This document shows positions 53,330 through 62,015 of a DNA stretch of 64,000 bases, one piece after another. The stretch comes from JANYLB01 sp963837715 (lineage in GTDB: Bacteria > Actinomycetota > Acidimicrobiia > IMCC26256 > JANYLB01). The DNA is taken from positions 1,178,001-1,242,000 of the forward strand of contig CAWIOF010000002.1 in assembly GCA_963837715.1 (NCBI GenBank), written 5' to 3'. The notes below the pieces were generated by a model. That model did not search any database. It was not told the origin of the DNA and saw only the letters and a list, made by a program, of their open reading frames with translations. The position numbers were made by a program, and so were the translations under genes. How positions within the stretch are numbered: the stretch's first letter is position 1; every line of letters starts with the position of its first letter.

Positions 53330-54133
53330 TCAGGCCGGTTCGGGGCTCCCGGCGCGGTAGTTCACGGTGAACAGGCGCCGACGGGCACCGCCGCGGAAAC
53401 TCGCGTGCAGGGTCCGGAAGTTCGTCACGATGAGATCGCCCGGCTCGATCTCGAGCGTCGTCGACGGGATCCCGTCGATGCCCACGCCGAGGAGCTCGGG
53501 GATCTGCTCCGGGTCCTTCACCAACTGACGGAACAATGCGGCTGTGTAGGGGCCGCCGAGCTGCGATCCCGGGATCACCCGGAGCGCGCCGGCGTCGTGC
53601 TGGAGTGGGTCGAGGTAGAAGAACGCCTTGATGTGGAGAGCATCGGCCGACGCCCCGTAGGCGTCCATGTGCCAGTAGACGTTGCAGTTGAACAGGTTGC
53701 CGTCGCTCTCGGCGTAGGAGTAGTCGTCGCCGAGCAGGGCGCGTGGGATGGCGTCCATCCGCGGATCCCGGCGGAGCCACTCCAGCTTGTCGCTCTTGTC
53801 GACGAACGCCGGGATGATCCAGCGGGTCTCCTGCTGGAAGTCGGGATCGGAGGTGCGGTGGTACTCGTTCTCGGGATCGAGGAGCTGCGCATCTTCCCGG
53901 TCGAAGATCTCCTCGAACCCCTCGCGGATCCGAGGCATCTCCTCGGCGAACCAACCCCGGAGCACCAGGTATCCGAACGTCTCGAACCATGCCACCTGTT
54001 GCGGCGTGAGCCGGCGATCGTCCGGAGCGATCACGGGGGCAGCGGCGCCCGGAGCCGAGGGAGCGGTGCGGGGCGCGGACGGCTGAGTGCTGGGATCCGA
54101 GCCGCGGCCCCGGCGTCGCAAGATCCCTGCCAT
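53330..54133 (-). CDS. PhyH-type Fe(II)/2-oxoglutarate dioxygenase
   Basis: A 267-residue protein. The N-terminus is Arg- and Pro-rich, then LTPQQVAWFETFGYLVLRGW opens the PhyH domain. The HxD metal motif is CNVYWHMDAYGASADALHIK; GALRVIPGSQLGG and the distal His in TNFRTLHASFRGGARRRLFT complete the active site. The ATG at 54133 has a TACCGT -10 seven bases upstream (leaderless). It lies between the two radical SAM genes, divergent from the second and convergent with the first, which suggests that it acts on the same product. Substrate unknown. Confidence 0.75.
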   Translation of the reverse strand: MAGILRRRGRGSDPSTQPSAPRTAPSAPGAAAPVIAPDDRRLTPQQVAWFETFGYLVLRGWFAEEMPRIREGFEEIFDREDAQLLDPENEYHRTSDPDFQQETRWIIPAFVDKSDKLEWLRRDPRMDAIPRALLGDDYSYAESDGNLFNCNVYWHMDAYGASADALHIKAFFYLDPLQHDAGALRVIPGSQLGGPYTAALFRQLVKDPEQIPELLGVGIDGIPSTTLEIEPGDLIVTNFRTLHASFRGGARRRLFTVNYRAGSPEPA

Positions 54134-54140
54134 ACCGCGG

Positions 54141-54146
54141 ACGGTA
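54141..54146 (-). promoter_or_regulatory. Leaderless -10 promoter element of the second PhyH gene
   Basis: TACCGT on the minus strand lies seven bases before the ATG at 54133, identical in hexamer and spacing to the element at 21706-21711. Confidence 0.45.
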
Positions 54147-54158
54147 GCACGGGGTCCT

Positions 54159-54187
54159 CGGCGCGGCCACCGATCGTGGCCGCGCCG
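54159..54187. promoter_or_regulatory. Perfect 12-bp palindrome in the PhyH/radical SAM divergent region
   Basis: CGGCGCGGCCAC, loop CGATC, GTGGCCGCGCCG. The 12-bp perfect stem lies between the PhyH promoter element and the start of the second radical SAM gene. It could be an operator, an RNA hairpin, or an attenuator for the rightward transcript. No T-run follows. Confidence 0.5.
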
Positions 54188-54271
54188 GCGCCCGACCCGG
54201 GGCCCGATCGGAATCTGCTCTGGTACTGTGAGGAGTTCCGCCAACACGCCGAGCAGGGATGGGGGGCACTC

Positions 54272-56874
54272 GTGGGCGAGCAGACGACGTCGTTCCTCAC
54301 GCATCCACGGGGGCTGGCGCCGGGGTTCGTGGTCGGGTTCGCTGTGCCGTTCGAGATGAAGGGCACGGGCAGCCGCACCAAGAACCGCGCCCGTTTTCCC
54401 CATGTCGCCGGACTCGGGCTCGCCGACGCCACTCCCGACCTCCTGCTGCTCGTCGCCGAGTTCAGCGCCGCAGGCGGCCGCACCGGCGACGAGATCCTCG
54501 ACACGACCGCCGCGACCACGGGCGTGGATCGCACGCGCCTGCGCCGCTTCGCTTCGAACCTGTTCAACCGGGGTTACCTCGTCAGCGACCCGCCGCCGCC
54601 CCGCTGGACCGAACCACCCGAGCTCGACGACTCGCGCGCCACGCCCCGCTCCGACTCGCAGTACTTCCGGATCCCCGAAGGTACGGCCTTCGTGGTCGAC
54701 GGCGGAGAGTTCCTCTGGTTCGACCACCACGGCACGCTCCGGCTCCGGCTGAGCCCGCAGGAGATGCTCGCGGCGCGAGTCTTCGGTGAGCCACACACGG
54801 CCGACCAGGCGTGGGGCGAGCTGGCGCTCGAACCCACCACCACGATCGCGCGCGCCGCGTTCGACGAGCTCGTGGACCGCCTCCGGACCAGCGGCATCCT
54901 GCGCACCAGCGAGGCGGTCGAGGAGGAGCGCACACAGTTCGAGCCGATCGAGGCCGACGCGCGAGCGCAGATCCTCGCCGCGACGATCGACGCGGTGGCC
55001 GAGTTCCAAGTCGCCGCCGCGGCCCGACCCGGGCAACGGGTCGCGGTCGTTCCGGTCAACGACGACCACAACATGGCCCCCCTCTCGCTCGGCCTCCTCG
55101 TCGCCTACGCCCAGGAGCTCGACGGCGGCCGGCTCAAGGACCGGTACGACTTCATCCCGCTGTTCCTCGCCGAGGAGCACACGCTCCTCGAGTTCACCGA
55201 CCGCCCGGCGATCTACCTCTTCTCGAACTACATCTGGAACTACGAGCGCAACCTCAAGCTCTCCGCGATGTTGAAGGAAGCGAATCCCAACAGCCTGATG
55301 ATCCACGGAGGGCCCAGCACGCCGAAGTACACCGGCGACTGCATCGAGTTCTTCGTCGACAACCCGCACGTCGACATCACCGTCCGCGGCGAGGGTGAAG
55401 CCACCTTCGCGGCCATCCTCGACGCGCTCGACGGCAGCGATCTGGGCGACCTGTCGCCGCTCGACCGCGTCGCCGGCCTCAGCTACCGCGGCCCGAACGG
55501 CGTCGTCGACACCGAGGACCGCGAGCGCATCGCCGATCTCGACACCATCCCCTCTCCGTACCTCCTCGGCCTGCTCGACCCGTTCGGCGCCGCCCACAGC
55601 GCCGCGGTCGTCGAATCCAACCGCGGCTGTCCCTACGGGTGCACATTCTGCGACTGGGGCTCGGCCACGCTCTCGCGGATCCGCAAGTTCGACATGGACC
55701 GCGTCAAGGCCGAGCTCGAGTGGTTCTCGAAGAACGAGCTGCTCTTCGTGTCGCTCTGCGACGCGAACTTCGGGATCTTCGAGCGCGACGTCGAGGTCGC
55801 CGAGCACATCGCGGCGATGAAGGCGAAGTACGGCTATCCCAAGACCGCCGCGCTCAACTACGCGAAGAACACCATGAAGCACCTGCGTCGCATCATCCAG
55901 ATCTTCACCGACGCCGGCCTCACCATCGAACCCACGATCGCCCTCCAGTCGACCGATGTCGCCACGCTCAAGGTGATCAAGCGCTCGAACATCAAGTTGA
56001 GTCAGTACGACGAGCTCGCCGACGGCTTCCGCCGGGCGCGGCTCCCGCTCGCGACCGACGTGATGATGGGGCTGCCGGGCTCCACCCTGACAGTCCTTCA
56101 AGGGCGACCTCCAGGCGTGCACCGATCGCGACGTCCGGGCGCGGTGCAACCCGACCGTGCTCCTGCCGAACAGCCCCATGAACGACCCGGAGTACCGGGA
56201 CGAGCACGGCATCGTCGCTCGACCGCACGAGTACCTCAAGGAGACGAAGACCTACTCCCGCGCCGACTTCGACGAGATGGAGCGGCTGCGGGTCGCGTTC
56301 TACGCCTTCGACAACTTCGGGATCCTCCGCCAGGTCGCACGCTTCGTGCGCAGCGAGACCGCCATGAAGGAGGTCGACTTCTACGACCGCCTCAGCCGCG
56401 ACGTCACCGAACAACCCTCGCGAGTGGCCCGTCCTCACTGCGATGGTGCGGATGATGAACAACAACATGGCGCCGCCCGCCGAGCTGGGGACTGTTCGTC
56501 GCCGAGGTCGGTCGCTACGTCGTGTCCGAGCTCGGCGTCGAACCGGGCTCCGCGCTCGAGACCGCACTCGCGGTCCAGCTCGCCCACCTGCCCGTCGCCC
56601 GACCGGATCGATGCCCGAGACGCTGCACCTGAGCCACGACTACGTCGCCTGGCACGACGCCGTGCTCGAGGCCCGCACCACCGACCGCGACCACTGGGAA
56701 CGCCTCGCCCCTCGGCTCGGCACCTTCGGGCCCGGTGAGCTGAAGATCAGCGATCCGAGCGACGCGTGCGGGACCATGGTCGGCAAGGCACTGATGGTGA
56801 TGGCATGGAACATCGTCGGATGGGACATGGACTCCCCCGTGGCCCGCGGCCAAATCGTCGCGTCGAGCGCATAG
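54272..56874 (+). pseudogene. Second long radical SAM enzyme, paralogue of the first, with four frameshifts near its 3' end
   Basis: The first about 605 residues are open: two N-terminal winged-helix-like domains (APGFVVGFAVPFEMKGTGSR; TAFVVDGGEFLWFDHHGTLR), a B12-binding-type domain (NSLMIHGGPSTPKYTGDCIE) and the radical SAM cluster C453-P-Y-G-C457-T-F-C460. It aligns along its length with the first enzyme. Single-base shifts near 56095, 56425 and 56490 and one in the other direction near 56610 must be corrected to read LLPNSPMNDPEYRDEHG, then FVAEVGRYVVSELGVEPGS, and the tail LHLSHDYVAWHDAVLEA. The total length is almost equal to that of the paralogue. The GTG at 54272 follows a G-rich ribosome site. 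Either errors or a fresh pseudogene. Confidence 0.75.
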
Positions 56875-56889
56875 GAAGGCTGCCCGAAC

Positions 56890-57959
56890 ATGACCGTCCC
56901 GTTCCTGAACCTCGACATCGAGACGACGAACCGATGCAACGCCGACTGTTACTTCTGCCCCGCGACCAGACCCCCCACCAGGGCCTGATGTCGGTCGACG
57001 TCTTCGACCAGGCACTGTTGCGCACCATCGAGTTCCAGGCCATCGCCCGAGAGCAGTTCGACAAGCAGGTGAAGGTCAACCTGTGCGGGCTCGGTGAGCC
57101 GCTGTTGAACAAGCACACGCCGAGCTTCGTGAAGAAGGTGCGCGACGCGGGGTTCGAGTGCAGCATCTCGACCAACGGTTCCCTGCTCGACGAGCGCCAC
57201 TCCGAGGCCCTGCTCGAAGCCGGGATCCAAGGGGCCGAGATCAACGTCGGCGAGGTCGGCGAAGACTACGAAGAGATCTACGGCCTGCCCTTCGAGAAGA
57301 CCTGTGAGAACGTCGTGCGGTTCTCGGAGATGGCGGGCGACCAGTGCCAGGTCCGCATCGTGCTCGTGAACCACCGTCGTGATCCCGTGCACACCAAGAA
57401 GATGATGGACTTCTGGAAGAGTCGCGGGATCAACCAGTTCATGCCGTTCGACATCATGAACCGCGGTGGCGCACTCTTCGTCGACGAGATGCAGTACGAC
57501 GCCTTCGCCGAGCGCTCCGAGGCGATGGCGCTCCTGCAGGAGCGCGACGTGCTCCCCGTCTGTTCGGTTCCGTTCACGCTCCTCTTCATCGGCTACGACG
57601 GCCAGTACTACCTCTGCTGCTCGGATTGGAAGAAGGAAGTCGGCCTCGGCAGCGTGTTCGACACCTCCTTCGCCGCGATCACGGCCGCAAAGATGCAGCA
57701 CGTGAGCACCGGCGAGCCGATCTGCAAGGCCTGCAACCACGATCCGGTCAACCGCCTCACCGACGCCATCCGCACCGCGAACGAAACCGGAACGCGCGAC
57801 GACGGGGCCCTGCGCCTGCTCGTCGACGGCATCGTCGACCAGGACGCGAGCGCCCGCGGCGCCGCGGCGCTGCTCGAGCCCCTCGAAGAGCAGTTCTTCG
57901 TCGCGCCGGCACGTCGGCTGATCCCGGTGAACGTCAGAGCCGACGTCCCCCACAACTGA
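56890..57959 (+). pseudogene. SPASM-type radical SAM protein with one frameshift at a C-run
   Basis: The ATG at 56890 opens VPFLNLDIETTNRCNADCYF with the radical SAM cluster C16-x3-C20-x2-C23. Within a run of four C near 56960 one base is missing; adding a fifth C joins the frame to RDQTPHQGLMSVDVFDQALL and the remaining protein of about 357 residues. VNLCGLGEPLLNKHTPSFVK is the conserved glycine/Glu region. The C-terminal Cys set (VLPVCSVPFTLLFIG, YYLCCSDWKKE, PICKACNHD) resembles a SPASM auxiliary iron-sulfur domain. Such enzymes modify peptides, sugars or cofactors. It lies 15 bases after the second long radical SAM gene, so the two form one operon. Confidence 0.75.
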
Positions 57960-57993
57960 ACGTCGCGCGCGGAGAGTTGGGGGACGATCCGAG

Positions 57994-59730
57994 GTGCCGG
58001 TCCAGGAGACGACTGAGGGCGACGGTGTGAAGACCGCGTTGCCGGCGCGGGAGCCCGCTCCGCCCAGTGGCGGCGACCGGGGGGGTCCGGAGCAAGGAAC
58101 GACGGACCCGGAATCCCGCGGTCAGGCCCGCGCCGCCGCGTGGATCTTCGTCGGCTTCGTGCTCGTGAGCGTCGTGGTGCTCGTCCTGCTCGGGCGGTAC
58201 TTCTGGTTCCACGGCGACGAGTGGAACTACCTCGTCGACCGCAACGGCGGGAACCTCAGCGACCTGCTCAGTGCCCGCAACGAGCACCTCTCGCTGATCC
58301 CGATCGCATCGTTCCGGATCCTCTTCAACACCTTCGGGCTCCGGACCTACCTGCCCTACCAGTTCCCGGTCATCGTCCTCCACCTCGTCGCGGCCGTGCT
58401 GCTCTGGATCATCATCCGGCGGACGCGGGTGAATCCCTGGATCGCCGCGGCTGCGGCTTCAGCGTTCGTCCTCTTCGGTACCGGGGAGGAGACGATCTTC
58501 TGGGCGGCACAGATCGGCCAGGGTGGAACGATTGCGTTCGGTCTCGGCCAACTCGTCGTCGCCGATCACGACGGCCCGATCGACTGGCGCGACTGGATCG
58601 CGCTCGGGCTGGGCTTCCTCGCGTTCCTGTGTTCGGGCTTCGCGATGTTCACCGTCTTCATCGTCGGCGTGGTCGTGCTCGTTCGTCGCGGGCTCCGACC
58701 CGCGCTGCTCCAAACGGTTCCGATCGGCGTCGCGTTCCTCGTCTGGACCGCCGCGTTCGGCCCTGACCGCGTCACCGACCCGTTCCATCAGGCCACGAGC
58801 TGGCCGAAGATCTTCGAGTTCGTGTGGCAGGGCCTGGTCAAGTCGTTCGAGAGCCTGGCGTGGGGAAGCACCGGCCTCGCCGCCGTGCTTGCGATCCTGC
58901 TCGCCGTCGGATTCACGCTCGCCGTGCGGAGGGTTCCTCCGAGCGAGCGACTCCGGCGCATGATCACGCCGATCATCATGCTCGCCTCCACCCTGGCGTT
59001 CCTGCTCGTGAGCGGGTACGGCCGCTGGTGGCTCGGCCCGGCGGCCGGGGGCACGAGCCGGTACGTGTACGTCGTCGTCGCGTTCATGCTGCCGGCCCTC
59101 GCGCTGGCGTTCGATGCACTCGCCGGATACTGGAAGTACGGCTTCGTCATCGCGACCGCCGTCCTCGTGTCGACGATCCCCTACGGGCTCAGCCAGTTCC
59201 AGTCGGATCCCCTGTACACCGAGGCGTACTTCAACTACCGCCAGGACCTCATCGCGTCGCTGGCGCGATCGAAGTACATCACCCAGGTTCCGCGTTCCAC
59301 GCGACCCGACATCGCCTGGAGCTCGGTCACCGCCGGATGGCTGCTCGACGGTCTGCGCGACGGCAGGCTGCCGAAGCCGACGCGACGCACCGGCCCCGAG
59401 GATCCCAGCTTCCGGCTCCGGTACGGGCTCGCAGTCATCGACGCGCCGATTCCCAAGGGGACCACGTGCAAGGTGATCCACGGGCCTGTCGACGTCTCCC
59501 TGCGGAAGGGTGACGAGCTCGGCGTCGCCGTCGGACCGTGGAAGAAGCCTCGGACCGGGTGGTACTTCACGCAGCAGTACACCATGCAGCTCCTCGAGGA
59601 CGGAAAGCCGGTCGGCCCGCCGATCAGCGCCCACCCGTCGCAGGGCCACCTCCTCCGCGCCCAGCTCGACGACCTCGACGTCCGCATCGGCCTCTTCCCC
59701 GGGAACACGGCGGTGATCCTGTGCCGCTGA
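57994..59730 (+). CDS. Polytopic membrane protein, GT-C-like glycosyltransferase fold
   Basis: A 578-residue protein. A soluble, charged N-terminus of about 45 residues precedes the first membrane helix (AAWIFVGFVLVSVVVLVLLG). The first loop FWFHGDEWNYLVDRNGG has the Asp-Glu pair of GT-C enzymes. About nine further helices follow (e.g. VIVLHLVAAVLLWIIIRRTR). The last 150 residues form an external domain (CKVIHGPVDVSLRKGDELGV). The GTG at 57994 is given; the GTG at 58027 is possible. The next gene overlaps its end by 10 bases, so a GT2 of the polyprenyl-phosphate type is coupled to it, a known donor-maker and donor-user pairing. Confidence 0.65.
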   Translation: MPVQETTEGDGVKTALPAREPAPPSGGDRGGPEQGTTDPESRGQARAAAWIFVGFVLVSVVVLVLLGRYFWFHGDEWNYLVDRNGGNLSDLLSARNEHLSLIPIASFRILFNTFGLRTYLPYQFPVIVLHLVAAVLLWIIIRRTRVNPWIAAAAASAFVLFGTGEETIFWAAQIGQGGTIAFGLGQLVVADHDGPIDWRDWIALGLGFLAFLCSGFAMFTVFIVGVVVLVRRGLRPALLQTVPIGVAFLVWTAAFGPDRVTDPFHQATSWPKIFEFVWQGLVKSFESLAWGSTGLAAVLAILLAVGFTLAVRRVPPSERLRRMITPIIMLASTLAFLLVSGYGRWWLGPAAGGTSRYVYVVVAFMLPALALAFDALAGYWKYGFVIATAVLVSTIPYGLSQFQSDPLYTEAYFNYRQDLIASLARSKYITQVPRSTRPDIAWSSVTAGWLLDGLRDGRLPKPTRRTGPEDPSFRLRYGLAVIDAPIPKGTTCKVIHGPVDVSLRKGDELGVAVGPWKKPRTGWYFTQQYTMQLLEDGKPVGPPISAHPSQGHLLRAQLDDLDVRIGLFPGNTAVILCR

Positions 59731-60668
59731 CGCCGCCCGCCACGCGCACGACCGTCTGGTTCGTGCTCCCGGTCTACTTCGACGTCGAGTCGTTCAGCAT
59801 CCTCCGGGGCCGGCTACTCGACGAGACGAAGGTCGCGGGGGGCGACACCGTCGACCTCGAGGCCCGGTTCGTCGTCGTCGACGACACCGCGGGCCGGGAT
59901 GCCGACCTGGAGCAGCTCGCCGCGTTCGCCGACACGCGCGTCCTCGTTCCGCCGTACAACCTGGGTCATCAGCGGGCCCTGGTGTTCGGGCTCCGCACCG
60001 TGGCCCCGGAGATGTGCGACGACGACCTCGTCGTCACCCTCGACGCCGACGGCGAGGACCGACCCGAGGATCTCCCGCGGCTCCTCGAGCCGATCCTCGA
60101 GCACCGCGACACCGCGGCCGTCGCCCTCGCCCGCCGCACGTCTCGGCAGGAGTCGCCGGGGTTCAAGGTCTTCTACTTCTTCTTCCGGATGCTCTTCCGG
60201 ACCCTCACCGGGACCTCGGTCCGCACGGGGAACTACGTCGCCTACCGGGGCCGGGTCGCGCGTCGCCTGCTCCGGCACCCGTCGTTCGACCTCTGCTACT
60301 CGTCCACCTTCCTGTGCCTCGACGTCACCCGCCACATGGTCCCGTGCCCCCGAGGGAGCCGCTACGCGGGAGAGTCGAAGATGAACGCCGAACGGCTCGC
60401 CTCTCACGGCCTCCGCATGCTCATGCCCTTCCTCGACCGCATCGCGACGCGCGCCCTGGCATTCTTTGTCGCGTTGTTCGCACTCGGCCTGGCGATGACC
60501 GCGGTGATCGTGGGCATCCGGGTGTTCACCGATGCCGCGATCCCTGGGTGGACCACCTACACCGTCATCTCACTCGCGATCCTGTCGCTGCTCGCGCTGG
60601 GCAACTTCGTCGTGCTGTTCGCGGTCTTCTCGCAGTCCCGCGGCATCACCGTTACGGCCAGCGACTAG
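59721..60668 (+). CDS. GT2 polyprenyl-phosphate glycosyltransferase (ArnC/DPM1-like)
   Basis: A 315-residue protein with a GT2 domain: TVWFVLPVYFDVESFSILRG, DLVVTLDADGEDRPEDLPRL as the metal motif, and GNYVAYRGRVARRLL. RYAGESKMNAERLASHGLRM is the conserved Arg-Ser-Lys region of DPM1/ArnC relatives. Two C-terminal membrane helices (ALAFFVALFALGLAMTAVIV and TYTVISLAILSLLALGNFVV) anchor it. GTG 59721 overlaps the preceding gene by 10 bases. It probably charges a polyprenyl phosphate with a sugar that the neighbouring GT-C-like protein uses. Confidence 0.75.
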   Translation: MPLTPPATRTTVWFVLPVYFDVESFSILRGRLLDETKVAGGDTVDLEARFVVVDDTAGRDADLEQLAAFADTRVLVPPYNLGHQRALVFGLRTVAPEMCDDDLVVTLDADGEDRPEDLPRLLEPILEHRDTAAVALARRTSRQESPGFKVFYFFFRMLFRTLTGTSVRTGNYVAYRGRVARRLLRHPSFDLCYSSTFLCLDVTRHMVPCPRGSRYAGESKMNAERLASHGLRMLMPFLDRIATRALAFFVALFALGLAMTAVIVGIRVFTDAAIPGWTTYTVISLAILSLLALGNFVVLFAVFSQSRGITVTASD

Positions 60669-60674
60669 CGCGCG

Positions 60675-61406
60675 GTGAGCGAACTGGAGCGGCATCTCAC
60701 CGCGCAGAGCGAGAACTTCGGCAACTTCTTCTGGCACCGGCTCCGCTGGAAGGCCGTCTCCGAGTACTTCCCCGCGCATCGCGACTTCGACCTGCTCGAC
60801 ATCGGAGCCGGCGCGGGCCACTTCGGCACCTTCCTCTCGACCCACTTCCCTCGTGCCAGGTATCACTTCGTCGAGCCGATCGCCGCATTGGAAGAACGGC
60901 TCGTCTCGCGCTTCGGCGCGTCGCGCGATGCCGCCCATCGTCCCGACTACGGCGACATGGACATCGTCACGCTCCTCGACGTGCTCGAGCACCAGGAGCA
61001 CGACGTCGCGTTCCTCGCCGACGTGGTCGAGCGGTGCCGACCCGGGGCGACTCTCGTCTTGACCGTTCCGGCACTCATGACCCTGTGGTCGAGCTGGGAC
61101 GTCGCGCTGGGCCACTACCGCCGCTACGACCGCCGCGAGCTGTCGGACGTCCTCTCGCGGCTGCCGCTCGAGGTGCTCGAGGTCAACTACCTCTTCCCCG
61201 AGCTCGTTCCGGCCGGTCGATTCCGCGCCTGGCGATCGCGGCGTACGGGATCCGCGCCCGATGCCCCGGAAGCCAGCTTCCCCAAGCTCCCCGATGCTCT
61301 CAACGGCCTGTTGTATCGACTCGGCTCCCCTGCCGTCGTCCACCGACGCCACGTCCCCCGGGGCAGCTCCCTCATCGCCGCCGCGAGGGTCCGGGCGGCA
61401 CCGTAG
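60675..61406 (+). CDS. Class I SAM-dependent methyltransferase
   Basis: A 243-residue protein. Motif I is FDLLDIGAGAGHFGTFLSTH, the acidic residue after strand 2 is in YHFVEPIAALEERL, and the post-motif segment is MDIVTLLDVLEHQEHDVAFL. GHYRRYDRRELSDVLSRLPL is typical of methyltransferases that are found in glycosyltransferase clusters. The C-terminal RGSSLIAAARVRAAP is the usual closing strand. The GTG at 60675 lies six bases after the GT2 stop, so it is the third gene of a coupled unit. The acceptor is probably a lipid-linked sugar (inference). Confidence 0.75.
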   Translation: MSELERHLTAQSENFGNFFWHRLRWKAVSEYFPAHRDFDLLDIGAGAGHFGTFLSTHFPRARYHFVEPIAALEERLVSRFGASRDAAHRPDYGDMDIVTLLDVLEHQEHDVAFLADVVERCRPGATLVLTVPALMTLWSSWDVALGHYRRYDRRELSDVLSRLPLEVLEVNYLFPELVPAGRFRAWRSRRTGSAPDAPEASFPKLPDALNGLLYRLGSPAVVHRRHVPRGSSLIAAARVRAAP

Positions 61407-61422
61407 GAGCCTCCACCCGGAG

Positions 61423-61946
61423 TCAGCAGATTCTCGCCGGGAGGCCGTACGTGCCTTCCACCGAGACGTTGATCGGACCTGCACCGATTGTCACCGCGGA
61501 GCCGTTGGTGCTGTCGAAGGAGATCGGATCCGATCGTGAACCGTCGACCACGAGACTCGCCACCAACGAGATCTGGAACGCGCAGAGCAGGTTCCTCACC
61601 CCGGCACCGAACACGATGACGGGCAGCGCCGTCCCGGTCGCGATCCACCCCTGTACTGCGATCCTCCGCATGACGGGCCACAGGAGCGCGACCGTGCCAA
61701 CGTTGATCAGGACCAGGTCCGGTACGGTACGTAGGTGGTAACCCCGACACGCTGAACATCGCACGGAACGCAATGACCGTCACGAGTGACCCAGGGGCCC
61801 TGGCGGGTCGAATGCGTCGCCGACCTGCCCATTGACGACGAAGTCGCACTCGACCAGGTTGAACCACGTGCCCGAGCCGAACGCGGCCAGAACGAGAATC
61901 GCGACGACGAGCCCGGCCGCTTGGTTTGTTCTCGGAAGTTCGACAC
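61423..61946 (-). pseudogene. Small exported or membrane protein, broken by about three frameshifts
   Basis: No single frame spans the 609-base gap between the two methyltransferases, but pieces from three frames line up: GTG 61946 with SNFREQT, then NQAAGLVVAILVLAAFGSGT and CDFVVNGQVGDAFDPPGPLG, then DGHCVPCDVQRVGVTTYVPY, then LINVGTVALLWPVMRRIAVQ up to VSVEGTYGLPARIC at 61423. The junctions lie near 61930, 61790 and 61715. The result would be about 170 residues with two hydrophobic segments and four or more Cys. I do not recognise a family. Degraded gene or sequencing error. Confidence 0.4.
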
Positions 61947-62015
61947 GCCACCGGCCGGTTCACCAAGCCCGCACTAGCCTGGCGACGCAGCGGAACGAGG
62001 CCTCGAGGAGATCGA

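Noticed and set aside
53324..53345. CCCCGA...TCGGGG inverted repeat at the end of the first radical SAM/PhyH convergent pair, as a terminator
   Set aside because: Only 6 bp with a 10-base loop, overlapping the PhyH stop, in very GC-rich sequence; too likely by chance.
5938..56100. Both the frameshift at about 5945 and that at about 56095 lie directly beside GTCCTTC, suggesting a systematic context error
   Set aside because: GTCCTTC also occurs without a frameshift elsewhere (for example near 41896, 39735 and 53512), so two cases are not enough.
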